Shown piece by piece: positions 1-5,775 of a DNA stretch of 6,299 bases; position 1 is the stretch's first letter, and each line of letters opens with the position of its first letter. The notes beneath the pieces were generated by a model, which saw only the letters and a program-made list of their open reading frames with translations, searched no databases and was not told where the DNA came from. Position numbers and translations under genes: made by a program. Source of the stretch: Armatimonadota bacterium (GTDB lineage Bacteria > Armatimonadota > UBA5829); contig JAOAGX010000132.1 in assembly GCA_026415535.1 (NCBI GenBank), positions 1-6,299 on the forward strand, written 5' to 3'.

Positions 1-576
1 GAACGGGATCTGGGTAGTGGCTGGGGTTCCCGCAACCTGGATTGCTCCTACCATCTGTCCGTTTTCGGAAAGGATTAGTGATTCAGCGTAGTAGTAGCCA
101 AAATAGAACGCCGAAGCAACCTGTTCTCTATGAAGAATTCCAACTACCCCCGATGCCCACGCAAACTGTCTGTCTGAGAGAAACCGGAAATCTTCGGGTG
201 CGAACTGCTCCGGCACGCCTTCTGTTGCATACGCATCCTTAGCAACTTCCTCAGCCACGGTGTAAAGCACGGGATCGGCTAATGGTACGATAACTCGACT
301 TCCATACTTTGCCGCCTTCCTTACTACGTGAGAAAGGATAGACATAGCCTGAAGACCAACGATGTCAAGACCCGACAAGCCAGGTGCAAACAACATTGGT
401 CTGCCCATCTCAGTCGCGCGACCAACCGCTTCGTCAAGTGCGGAGAGTCCTGGTATGCGCCTAATAAAGAGTTCTCGTCCACGTCTGGCAGAGAGGATCT
501 TCCAGAGAATAAAGAATGCCAAGAGCCCCTCGACTATCCAGACAGCTGGGTTTGCATATTGGCTCGTCTCGCCCAT
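1..576 (-). CDS. DUF6754-like membrane protein, 3' end cut by window edge
   Basis: The first 192 residues are present, and the frame stays open to base 1, so the C-terminus lies outside the window. Residues about 11-30 (AVWIVEGLLAFFILWKILSA) form a single N-terminal membrane segment. A basic stretch (RRGRELFIRR) follows, pointing to a cytoplasmic domain. The motifs MLFAPGLSGLDIV (61-73), FGYYYAESLIL (159-169) and GAIQVAGTPATTQIPF (177-192) are what I associate with DUF6754 proteins; this is recalled, not searched. The biochemical role of that family is unknown to me. The ATG at 576 is chosen because AAGGA (583-587 on the reverse strand) sits 6 nt upstream. It is the last visible gene of a three-gene leftward operon, 20 bp after the stop of the small protein before it. 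Without its C-terminus the domain composition cannot be completed. Confidence 0.85.
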   Translation of the reverse strand, partial: MGETSQYANPAVWIVEGLLAFFILWKILSARRGRELFIRRIPGLSALDEAVGRATEMGRPMLFAPGLSGLDIVGLQAMSILSHVVRKAAKYGSRVIVPLADPVLYTVAEEVAKDAYATEGVPEQFAPEDFRFLSDRQFAWASGVVGILHREQVASAFYFGYYYAESLILSENGQMVGAIQVAGTPATTQIPF

Positions 577-596
577 GTCTTTTCCTTTTCTTTTTA

Positions 597-911
597 CTAT
601 GTAGGGGATGGGGAAGGTTGATCCCTTTCCGCTGACATTTCCTCGATTCGTCTTATCAAGAGTTCGACGCTCCTGTGATCCGCAAGCAATCGACTGAAAT
701 CGGCAACCCTTTGCGCACCAACTAGCGGTGCCAAAAACGGCATCGCCACAAGTGCTGCCTGGCTTGCGATGAACGACAGCGGCCTATGCATCTCCAACAG
801 GAACACTGCGGGTGTTTCCAGTCTTCGTGAAACGATTCTTTTGGCTATTGAATCGACCAGCTCATTTTTTCTTTCTTCCGTCAACGGGTCGTCGAGTTGA
901 ATGCCTAACAT
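597..911 (-). CDS. Small conserved hypothetical protein (104 aa) linked to DUF6754
   Basis: This is a 104-residue protein. An acidic/basic helical N-terminus (DDPLTEERKNELVDSIAKRI) is followed by a hydrophobic central part, residues about 34-66 (PAVFLLEMHRPLSFIASQAA, then LVAMPFLAPLVG). The C-terminal helix (SVELLIRRIEEMSAE) is charged, and the tail is Ser/Pro rich. The central region could be membrane-associated, but the embedded E-M-H-R makes a classical transmembrane helix unlikely. The pattern of PLSFIASQAA with a late VELLIRRIEE reads like a conserved small family, but I cannot name it. The ATG overlaps the 3' end of the preceding gene by 7 bp, and AAGGA (919-923) lies 7 nt upstream inside that gene, so translational coupling is likely. 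It is probably functionally tied to the DUF6754 protein that follows. Function unknown. Confidence 0.8.
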   Translation of the reverse strand: MLGIQLDDPLTEERKNELVDSIAKRIVSRRLETPAVFLLEMHRPLSFIASQAALVAMPFLAPLVGAQRVADFSRLLADHRSVELLIRRIEEMSAERDQPSPSPT

Positions 912-1345
912 TGGCTTTTCCTTATTGCGCGCACTGCTTCAATGACCTGTCTGTCGTTTCCCGCGAATCTCAGATACACTCCCCTGAAAGCTTCCAATCG
1001 CGATGGTCTGTCAAGCGGACTCAGCTTGATCCCGCTGTTGTCTAGATAGTATCTCCGAACATTATGCCAGCTTATCTCAGTCTGCTTGAACAGCGTTCTG
1101 CACACCGCGCTATCGCTGGTGATTTCGTATGTTACTGGGAAGAGAAATTCTGCCAGCGATCCCACAAGGGCAATGGCTACTGCAACCGAGCCGAGCGGAC
1201 CTATTACCCAGTGTGCTGTCACAGAGGCAAATGCGATCATGACAATTGAGAAAACGAGCTTTGATAGCTGCTGTGCTGCAAGGTGAACTGTCCACCGGAG
1301 GATAACATCGCTCTGCGAGGAAGCTTTAGTGTGGATTTGAGTCAT
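905..1345 (-). CDS. Two-helix membrane protein with C-terminal PH-like domain
   Basis: This is a 146-residue protein. A polar N-terminus is followed by two hydrophobic segments at about 28-46 and 48-69, forming a helical hairpin. The C-terminal part, about 71-143 (YEITSDSAVCRTLFKQTEIS, then WHNVRRYYLDNSGIKLSP), has the alternating beta-strand pattern and final helix (RQVIEAVRAIRKS) of bacterial PH-like domains (bPH/DUF304-type). That class call comes from layout and is moderate in strength. It is probably an inner-membrane protein with the PH-like part in the cytoplasm. An in-frame TAA directly precedes the ATG, so this is the first possible start. No Shine-Dalgarno sequence is visible, unlike the two genes downstream. 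A strong promoter at 1412-1440 drives it as first gene of the operon. The next gene overlaps its end by 7 bp. Confidence 0.82.
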   Translation of the reverse strand: MTQIHTKASSQSDVILRWTVHLAAQQLSKLVFSIVMIAFASVTAHWVIGPLGSVAVAIALVGSLAEFLFPVTYEITSDSAVCRTLFKQTEISWHNVRRYYLDNSGIKLSPLDRPSRLEAFRGVYLRFAGNDRQVIEAVRAIRKSQC

Positions 1346-1390
1346 TTATTGTTGTACGATCAAGAACCGGCTTTGGGACTGATTTTGCCC

Positions 1391-1410
1391 GGCTCGAATC
1401 CAGCCGAGCC
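1391..1410. repeat. Inverted repeat over the predicted transcription start
   Basis: GGCTCG (1391-1396) and CGAGCC (1405-1410) are perfect 6-bp arms around an 8-nt loop, beginning one base downstream of the -10 box at 1412. It could be a repressor operator or, in the transcript, a 5'-terminal stem. The arms are short enough that chance is possible. The position is what makes it worth recording. Confidence 0.45.
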
Positions 1411-1411
1411 A

Positions 1412-1440
1412 ATTATATGGTGGCATCGGTTGGGTGTCAA
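1412..1440 (-). promoter_or_regulatory. Perfect-consensus sigma70-type promoter for the leftward operon
   Basis: On the reverse strand TTGACA (1440-1435) and TATAAT (1417-1412) are separated by exactly 17 bp. Both hexamers match the vegetative consensus at all six positions. Transcription should start near 1405, giving a leader of about 60 nt before the ATG at 1345. Directly after the -10 box lies an inverted repeat over the predicted start site. This is the only clear promoter I can identify in the window. Confidence 0.85.
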
Positions 1441-1581
1441 GATTGTTCACATAATTTGGCCGTAATAGGTGCGCTTAGGCAATTCTACTACTTAGCGAAG
1501 AGCGTCGAATAGCCGAAGATACTAGGTTTGGGTTCTATCGCGATGGTCTCTTTCAATAAATAAAGGAGAGGTCGCGACGGA

Positions 1582-2916
1582 ATGCGAAAATATGAGATAC
1601 AGAGGGGTAACACGAAAGTGCTAAAGACAGGTCTGATCTTATTGTTTCTTCTAGCAACTGTGTTGCCGGGAATAGCGGCACGAACCGCTCCTGTCGTGCT
1701 TTTGTATATTGAAGGCCAGATCGATCCAGTCACGGCAGATTATATTGCCGACGGGATCAAGAAGGCCGAAGACGGGGCGCAGGCTGTAGTGATTCAGATG
1801 GATACGCCGGGCGGGCTTCTCAGTTCGACGCAAAAGATCATCCAGGCAATTTTTGCCTCAAAGGTGCCTATAATCGTCTACGTTGCACCGAATGGAGCGA
1901 CGGCCGCATCTGCAGGAGCACTTATCACTATGGTAGCACATAAGGCTGCAATGGCTCCCGTTTCCAACATCGGTTCGGCTACGCCGGTTGCGCTGAGTCC
2001 TTCTGGAGAGGTTCAGAAGATTAACAAGTCGATGGAGCGCAAGATCGTCAACGATCTTGCCGCCAAAGCTCGCGCTATAGCCAAAGAGCGTGGGCGAAAC
2101 GTTGAATGGGCGGAAAAGGCGGTCCGCGAGGCTTCGAACCTGACTTCGAAGGAAGCTCTCAATCAGAACGTGATCGACTACATTGCCAACGACCTCCCAG
2201 ATCTGATGCGTCAGCTTGATGGGGAGCGTGTCAAAGTTGCGGGCGACAAGGTGGTCATTCTCAAGACTGCGGACGCTCCAATTGAGGATCGCCCTATGGG
2301 GCCGTGGGAGACATTCTTGCACTATCTGAGCAACCCTATGGTAGTACTTTTCTTGATGCTCGCGGCGACATACGGTCTAATTTACGAGTTGGCTAATCCC
2401 GGAGCAATATTCCCAGGGGTGATTGGCGCAATTTCGATAGTGTTGCTTCTCTATTCTTACAGTGTGCTGCCTGTTAACGTTGCCGGCCTTGTTTTTATTT
2501 TCTTGGCCATTGCTATGTTCGTGCTTGACCTGTTTACTCCTACACATGGAGTGCTGACGGTCGGCGGAGCGATCAGCCTTTTCTTAGGGTTGGTGATGAT
2601 TTTCAGGTCGGCGGAGGGATTTATGGTTCCGATCTGGCTATTGTTGTTTGTCACCCTGCTTACTGCCGGGTTCTTTGCTTTTGTGATAAGTTTGGGAGTT
2701 CGTGCGTTGAAGAACCCGTATGTGTCCGGACGAGAAGGAGTTGTCGGACTTGTGGGCGAAGCCAGAACGGATCTCAATCCAACTGGTAAGGTATTCGTGG
2801 ATGGCTCACTTTGGACTGCTACAAGCGTCGAAGGGAATATTTTGCAGGGCGAACTAGTCGACGTAACTGAGATGAGCGGTCTCAAGCTCAAAGTGCGAAA
2901 ACACAAGCAGGTATGA
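1582..2916 (+). CDS. NfeD/STOPP-type membrane-bound serine protease (ClpP-like)
   Basis: This is a full-length 444-residue member of the long NfeD family (COG1030-type, stomatin operon partner protein). Residues about 16-33 form a signal peptide or anchor. Residues 37-225 form a ClpP-like domain with MDTPGG (73-78) and the nucleophile motif ATAASAGA (Ser110). Lys154, in ERKIVNDL 19 residues before the GRN, lines up with the catalytic Lys138 of Pyrococcus horikoshii PH1510, giving the Ser-Lys dyad. Four or five hydrophobic segments follow at about 252-270, 275-297, 300-318, 324-341 and 348-372. A C-terminal NfeD OB-fold-like domain spans about 383-440. In this family the N-terminal protease cleaves the hydrophobic C-terminal region of its stomatin partner, and such a partner is encoded at 3376-4152. 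AAAGGAGAGG (1562-1571) is the ribosome binding site, at rather long spacing from the ATG. No convincing promoter was found; CATAAT at 1450-1455 is a weak -10 candidate. Confidence 0.95.
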   Translation: MRKYEIQRGNTKVLKTGLILLFLLATVLPGIAARTAPVVLLYIEGQIDPVTADYIADGIKKAEDGAQAVVIQMDTPGGLLSSTQKIIQAIFASKVPIIVYVAPNGATAASAGALITMVAHKAAMAPVSNIGSATPVALSPSGEVQKINKSMERKIVNDLAAKARAIAKERGRNVEWAEKAVREASNLTSKEALNQNVIDYIANDLPDLMRQLDGERVKVAGDKVVILKTADAPIEDRPMGPWETFLHYLSNPMVVLFLMLAATYGLIYELANPGAIFPGVIGAISIVLLLYSYSVLPVNVAGLVFIFLAIAMFVLDLFTPTHGVLTVGGAISLFLGLVMIFRSAEGFMVPIWLLLFVTLLTAGFFAFVISLGVRALKNPYVSGREGVVGLVGEARTDLNPTGKVFVDGSLWTATSVEGNILQGELVDVTEMSGLKLKVRKHKQV

Positions 2917-2951
2917 CGAAAAAGCGTCTCTTGTCAGACACGATCAACATG

Positions 2952-2981
2952 TGTCGTGTTGAGCGTGGCGAAGGATCTACA
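2952..2981. repeat. 30-nt dispersed element, diverged left copy
   Basis: The sequence starts TGTCGTGTTGAGCG and ends GGCGAAGGATCTACA. It matches the copy at 3259-3288 at 24 of 30 positions in the same orientation. An ACACGA/TCGTGT inverted repeat (2938-2943 and 2954-2959) overlaps its left end. It lies 35 bp after the stop of the protease gene. The changes in its 5' part break the pairing seen in the right copy. Confidence 0.7.
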
Positions 2982-3045
2982 CGTAGTTGTCAGAATTTTT
3001 CGCTACGTTTGGAGTGGACACACTTGCATAGATGTTATACTGATC

Positions 3046-3258
3046 AGATGTCATCCTAAGTAGATGTCATTTAATCCAAGTAGATGTAGTCCTAAGTAGA
3101 AGTCTTCCTAAGCGGAAGTCTTCCTAAGGGGTATCATCCTAAGCTATGTCGTCTTAGGTAGAAGTCGTCCTAAGTGGTGTCATCCTGCATATATGTCATC
3201 CTGTATTAATCATATGTCATCCTGTATTAAATTATATGTCATCATATATTAAATTATA
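3046..3258. repeat. Degenerate tandem array of about 12 short units
   Basis: The left part has about eight units of mostly 16 nt around the pattern TAGAtGTCaTCCTAAG. Typical unit starts are 3046, 3062, 3081, 3097, 3113, 3129, 3144 and 3159; the second is stretched to 19 nt and the seventh is badly degraded. After a transition unit at 3175, the period lengthens to 21-22 nt with three AT-rich units ATATGTCATCcTgTATTAA starting at 3191, 3212 and 3234. The next ATATG, at 3256, leads into the complete 30-nt element at 3259. The shared core is GTCATCCT. There are no equal spacers or exact repeats, so it is not a CRISPR array, and the 16-nt period excludes a repeated peptide. Function unknown. It looks like slippage or partial duplication derived from the 5' part of the flanking element. 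Confidence 0.85.
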
Positions 3259-3288
3259 TGTCATCCTGAGCGAAGCGAAGGATCTACG
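3259..3288. repeat. 30-nt REP-like element, intact right copy
   Basis: The sequence begins TGTCATCCTGAGCGAAGCGA and ends AGGATCTACG. ATCCT (3263-3267) and AGGAT (3279-3283) can pair around GAGCGAAGCGA, making an imperfect hairpin. I recall near-identical sequences scattered in intergenic DNA of many unrelated bacterial genomes; that is memory, not a search. It ends the tandem array and sits 87 bp before the stomatin start codon. Confidence 0.75.
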
Positions 3289-3375
3289 TTTGCAATATAA
3301 GTGGATATACTGGAAACAACTCGAAACACCAGCTACGTTGCGTTTCCGATTTCACGACTGGTCTAGGAGGTTGTA

Positions 3376-4152
3376 ATGGGAGAGCTTTACGGTGCGGTAG
3401 GTATTGTTATCTTCTTCTTCTTGATTGTGGTGGTAAACTCGGTCAGAATCATCCGCGAGTGGGAGCGTGGAGTGCTCCTGCGGTTTGGGCGATTTGACCA
3501 TGTCAAACTGCCGGGAATTCGTTTCGTGTGGCCTGTGGTAGACAAGCTGATCGTGATTGACACGCGCGTCGTCACGATGGATGTGCCAAAGCAAGAAATA
3601 ATTACGCGAGACAACGTGTCGGTTATGGTTGACGCAGTTGTCTTCTTCCAGGTGATGAACGCCGAGTACGCGATCACCAAGGTTGAGAACTGGGTCAAGG
3701 CTACGTCGTTGCAAGCCCAGACGACACTGAGAAGTGTAATCGGCCAAGCCGAACTAGATGAGCTTCTAGCCGAGCGCGATAAGATAAACGCAAAGCTTCA
3801 GAGCATTATCGACGAGGTAACTGAACCTTGGGGAATAAAAGTGACGGCGGTGGAAGTTAGGGACGTTACATTGCCTGACACTATGAAGCGAGCAATGGCT
3901 AACCAGGCCGAAACCGAACGCGAGCGCCGCGCCAAGATCATCAATGCGGAAGGCGAAGCGCAGGCTGCTCAGAAGCTTATCGAAGCCGCCAATACTATCA
4001 GTCAAAATCCCCAAGCTCTCCAGCTTCGATACTTGCAGACTCTGCGAGAGATCGGTATGGAGCATAATACTACGATAGTCTTTCCGATGCCTATTGACGT
4101 GATCGAGTCTTTCAAGAAGGTGCTTGATAAGTTTTCGTCTGCTGACAAGTGA
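3376..4152 (+). CDS. Stomatin/slipin family SPFH membrane protein
   Basis: This is a 258-residue protein of normal length for bacterial and archaeal slipins. Residues 7-22 (AVGIVIFFFLIVVVNS) form the N-terminal membrane segment. The SPFH (band 7) domain covers about 25-190, with family motifs REWERGVLLRFGRF (27-40), PGIRFVWPVVDKL (46-58), DTRVVTMDVP (62-71), TRDNVSVMVDAVVFFQV (77-93) and GIKVTAVEVRDVTLPDTM (153-170). A charged coiled-coil (about 171-206, ETERERRAKIINAEGEAQAA) mediates oligomer formation in this family. The C-terminal TTIVFPMPIDVI (232-243) corresponds to the hydrophobic region that the protease partner cuts in Pyrococcus. The expected role is a multimeric membrane scaffold working with the NfeD-type protease encoded upstream. 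A strong TAGGAGG (3364-3370) lies 5 nt before the ATG. The gene overlaps the 3' end of the opposing PIG-L gene by 41 bp. Confidence 0.96.
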   Translation: MGELYGAVGIVIFFFLIVVVNSVRIIREWERGVLLRFGRFDHVKLPGIRFVWPVVDKLIVIDTRVVTMDVPKQEIITRDNVSVMVDAVVFFQVMNAEYAITKVENWVKATSLQAQTTLRSVIGQAELDELLAERDKINAKLQSIIDEVTEPWGIKVTAVEVRDVTLPDTMKRAMANQAETERERRAKIINAEGEAQAAQKLIEAANTISQNPQALQLRYLQTLREIGMEHNTTIVFPMPIDVIESFKKVLDKFSSADK

Positions 4153-5617
4153 TCTTGTGCCAGCCGGTGTTGTCTACTAGGACACGTCCTAGGCGTGTCG
4201 TAACCTGCACGAAAAGGACGCCGTCAGAGACGAACTGGGCGGACGGGAGTGCGATCTCAAGTACATTATCCTTATAAGCCCACGCTGTTGAACTTCGTGG
4301 ATTGCACCAGTGCGGAGGCTTGAGAGCGATGGACCGTCGCTCAGTAACCGGTCCATCGCTAGGTTTCCTTGCCGACCGGACGGCATTGGAGCGGGAAATC
4401 CATCGCAGGTTAACTGTGTAAGTCACTCGTTTGGAAAGCCGCCTGAGAAAGTCTGCTCTAATGTATAAATATTTGTCATCTCGGGACAGATAGACAGCTC
4501 GCACATCACCGCCTTTGGTTAGACCGGCAACCAAAAAGTCTCCGACTGCATCAATTACTACCGGAGTTATCCCGTTCCAATCGTCGGTTCTACCGTCCAC
4601 CTGAATTACTCCATTGGCTACTGAGGTTACCCTGCGTGTTGGTAGGTTGCCGAACAGCTCGTTTTTACGAGCAAAGCTAATCAGGAAACCCTTCTCAACG
4701 GCCGTCTGCGTCTTGTAACATCTGATAGCTTGCCGCTTGGCCTTGGCGATATCCTCGCTTAGTTTAAATGAGTACCACCTTGTGTCTCCTTTAGCAAGGG
4801 CGTGCGGAGGGGCAAGCGGCTCGTTCAGGTGATCGCCACGAGGAACTGGCCAATCGCCGCGGTGGACAAGATAGGTGTGCATTCTGATTTGCCCGGTATC
4901 GCCGTCATCGGATTCAAGTTGAGCGATTGCCGCCGTAACAAAACAGTAGGTTGCATAGTGGTCCGAATGATTGTCGGATGGGTGTGGTAGGTAGACATCG
5001 GTGGGGTTTTCGGCTCGGATCAGGCGCTGGATATCGGCTATAAGGCTTTCGCCGCAATAAGGTGCCTGCGGGGTGTAGGAATTAGAATAGGGTGAGCGGT
5101 TGGTTGCCGTCGCGTGCGATAGATAGAGCCTTTCGCTGCTGAAATAATCGTTCCATAGTGCATTTATGCCGCGGTCCGGATAACCCAGGAATGTGACACT
5201 TGAAGCCGATACGCCGAGGGTTCTCAACGCACTTAGCGTTTCTCTCTGACGGCGGTTGGCGTATTTGATACACATCGAAGGGGTGACTCGGATCGTGTTA
5301 AATGTTCTGGCTGCTCCGATGCGAAACCCGTCGCCATTGGTTACTATCACGACGCGTACTCGGGCACCTTTCTGCCTGGCGGCAGCTAGCAAACCACCGC
5401 AGCCGAGCGTTTCATCGTCACAATGAGGTGCGAAGACAATGATTCGATCGTCGCTCGCTGGCTGACGTGCTTCTGGAAGAGGGGCATATTGTTGCCAGTC
5501 GTTTGCGACACGGATTCGGAATTGAATCACCAAAGCACTTGCGATGGTTGCTACCAGGGCAAACCCGAGAACAGAGGCGGCCAACTTTAGCGTCTTCCGA
5601 AGCTGTTTTCTTACCAT
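4112..5617 (-). CDS. Membrane-anchored PIG-L (LmbE) deacetylase with C-terminal beta-rich domain
   Basis: This is a 501-residue protein. A basic N-terminus and hydrophobic segment (about 11-31) form a signal anchor, so the enzyme probably acts outside the cytoplasmic membrane. The PIG-L fold spans about 57-320. APHCDDE (63-69) is the family's HPDDE motif with Cys in place of Pro: His65 and Asp68 as zinc ligands, Asp67 as catalytic base. HPSDNHSDH (212-220) supplies the third zinc ligand His220. PIG-L enzymes remove acetyl groups from N-acetylglucosamine-type sugars; the substrate here is unknown. Residues about 333-492, opening with VDGRTDDWNGI and containing LSRDDKYLYIRADF, resemble CBM9/DOMON-like sugar-binding modules. 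That second call is by pattern only. AGAAGGA (5626-5632) lies 8 nt before the ATG. The 3' end overlaps the convergent stomatin gene by 41 bp. A glycan-targeting surface enzyme is the simplest reading. Confidence 0.92.
   Translation of the reverse strand: MVRKQLRKTLKLAASVLGFALVATIASALVIQFRIRVANDWQQYAPLPEARQPASDDRIIVFAPHCDDETLGCGGLLAAARQKGARVRVVIVTNGDGFRIGAARTFNTIRVTPSMCIKYANRRQRETLSALRTLGVSASSVTFLGYPDRGINALWNDYFSSERLYLSHATATNRSPYSNSYTPQAPYCGESLIADIQRLIRAENPTDVYLPHPSDNHSDHYATYCFVTAAIAQLESDDGDTGQIRMHTYLVHRGDWPVPRGDHLNEPLAPPHALAKGDTRWYSFKLSEDIAKAKRQAIRCYKTQTAVEKGFLISFARKNELFGNLPTRRVTSVANGVIQVDGRTDDWNGITPVVIDAVGDFLVAGLTKGGDVRAVYLSRDDKYLYIRADFLRRLSKRVTYTVNLRWISRSNAVRSARKPSDGPVTERRSIALKPPHWCNPRSSTAWAYKDNVLEIALPSAQFVSDGVLFVQVTTRLGRVLVDNTGWHKITCQQTKTYQAPS
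4177..4199. repeat. Overlapping inverted repeats just past the stomatin stop
   Basis: CTAGGA (4177-4182) pairs with TCCTAG (4187-4192). Alternatively GACACG (4181-4186) pairs with CGTGTC (4194-4199). The two hairpins exclude each other and start 25 bp after the stomatin stop codon. No T-run follows, so this is not a standard terminator. It lies inside the coding region of the opposing PIG-L gene, so it may be chance. It is the only candidate 3'-end structure for the stomatin transcript. Confidence 0.35.
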
Positions 5618-5654
5618 GCCGGTAGTCCTTCTCGTGCGGCGATCCGTAAAGGCG

Positions 5655-5682
5655 AACCGTGCATTACCCTAATTGCGCGGTT
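5655..5682. repeat. Strong imperfect hairpin upstream of the PIG-L gene
   Basis: AACCGTGC (5655-5662) pairs with GCGCGGTT (5675-5682) through one T-G wobble. After a bulged T (5674), ATTA (5663-5666) pairs with TAAT (5670-5673) around a CCC loop. That makes a 12-bp stem. The wobble becomes an A-C mismatch in a leftward transcript, so the stem is better in a rightward RNA. It ends 37 nt before the PIG-L start codon. No T-run follows on either strand, so it is not a normal terminator. An operator or a leader structure are alternatives. Confidence 0.55.
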
Positions 5683-5747
5683 GGTCGTTGCTTTCCTTCT
5701 GGCTACTCAGGTTGCACCTAAGTTGGCGCGATGGATAATCCCCCCAA

Positions 5748-5775
5748 GTGTTCCGGGGAATAGTTCCCAAAACAC
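5748..5775. repeat. Two-part hairpin in the divergent intergenic region
   Basis: GTGTT (5748-5752) pairs with AACAC (5771-5775), and inside it GGGAA (5756-5760) pairs with TTCCC (5764-5768) around a TAG loop. The internal loop is CCG against AA. Both stems are perfect on either strand. There is no T-run. It could be part of a 5' leader of the PIG-L transcript or a protein-binding dyad. Confidence 0.45.

Larger units (their letters stand above)
2917..3375. other. 459-bp intergenic region filled with repeats, no gene
   Basis: This gap separates the NfeD-type protease gene from its stomatin partner gene. It holds a 30-nt element at 2952-2981, a tandem array at 3046-3258 and a second copy of the element at 3259-3288. 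No ORF or RNA gene is visible. There is no convincing rho-independent terminator after the protease gene. A weak ACGTAG/CTACGT inverted repeat (2981-2986 and 3003-3008) encloses the only T-run. AT-rich sequence at 3290-3311 contains TATACT (3306-3311) but no matching -35 box, so a promoter for the stomatin gene is possible but unproven. Confidence 0.7.

Noticed and set aside
328..621. 97-codon forward ORF at the left end
   Set aside because: It is antisense to the DUF6754-like gene, whose motifs are clear, and its own sequence has no protein-like pattern.
997..1549. Exact 13-bp direct repeat ATCGCGATGGTCT at 997-1009 and 1537-1549
   Set aside because: A single 13-bp match is expected by chance at close to this frequency in a 6.3-kb window, and one copy lies in coding sequence.
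1858..2322. 154-codon reverse-strand ORF inside the protease gene
   Set aside because: It lies antisense to the well-supported ClpP-like domain and has a His/Arg/Cys-rich composition typical of a shadow frame.
2981..3008. Rho-independent terminator after the protease gene
   Set aside because: The ACGTAG/CTACGT arms enclose the T-run in a 16-nt loop instead of preceding it, and the stem has only six pairs.
3231..3258. TATAAT boxes on the reverse strand at 3236-3231 and 3258-3253
   Set aside because: Both come from the AT-rich repeat unit and neither has a -35 box at proper spacing; they would drive antisense to the protease gene.
3046..3288. CRISPR array
   Set aside because: Units are only 16-22 nt, diverge from each other, and have no unique spacers of regular length; no cas genes are nearby.
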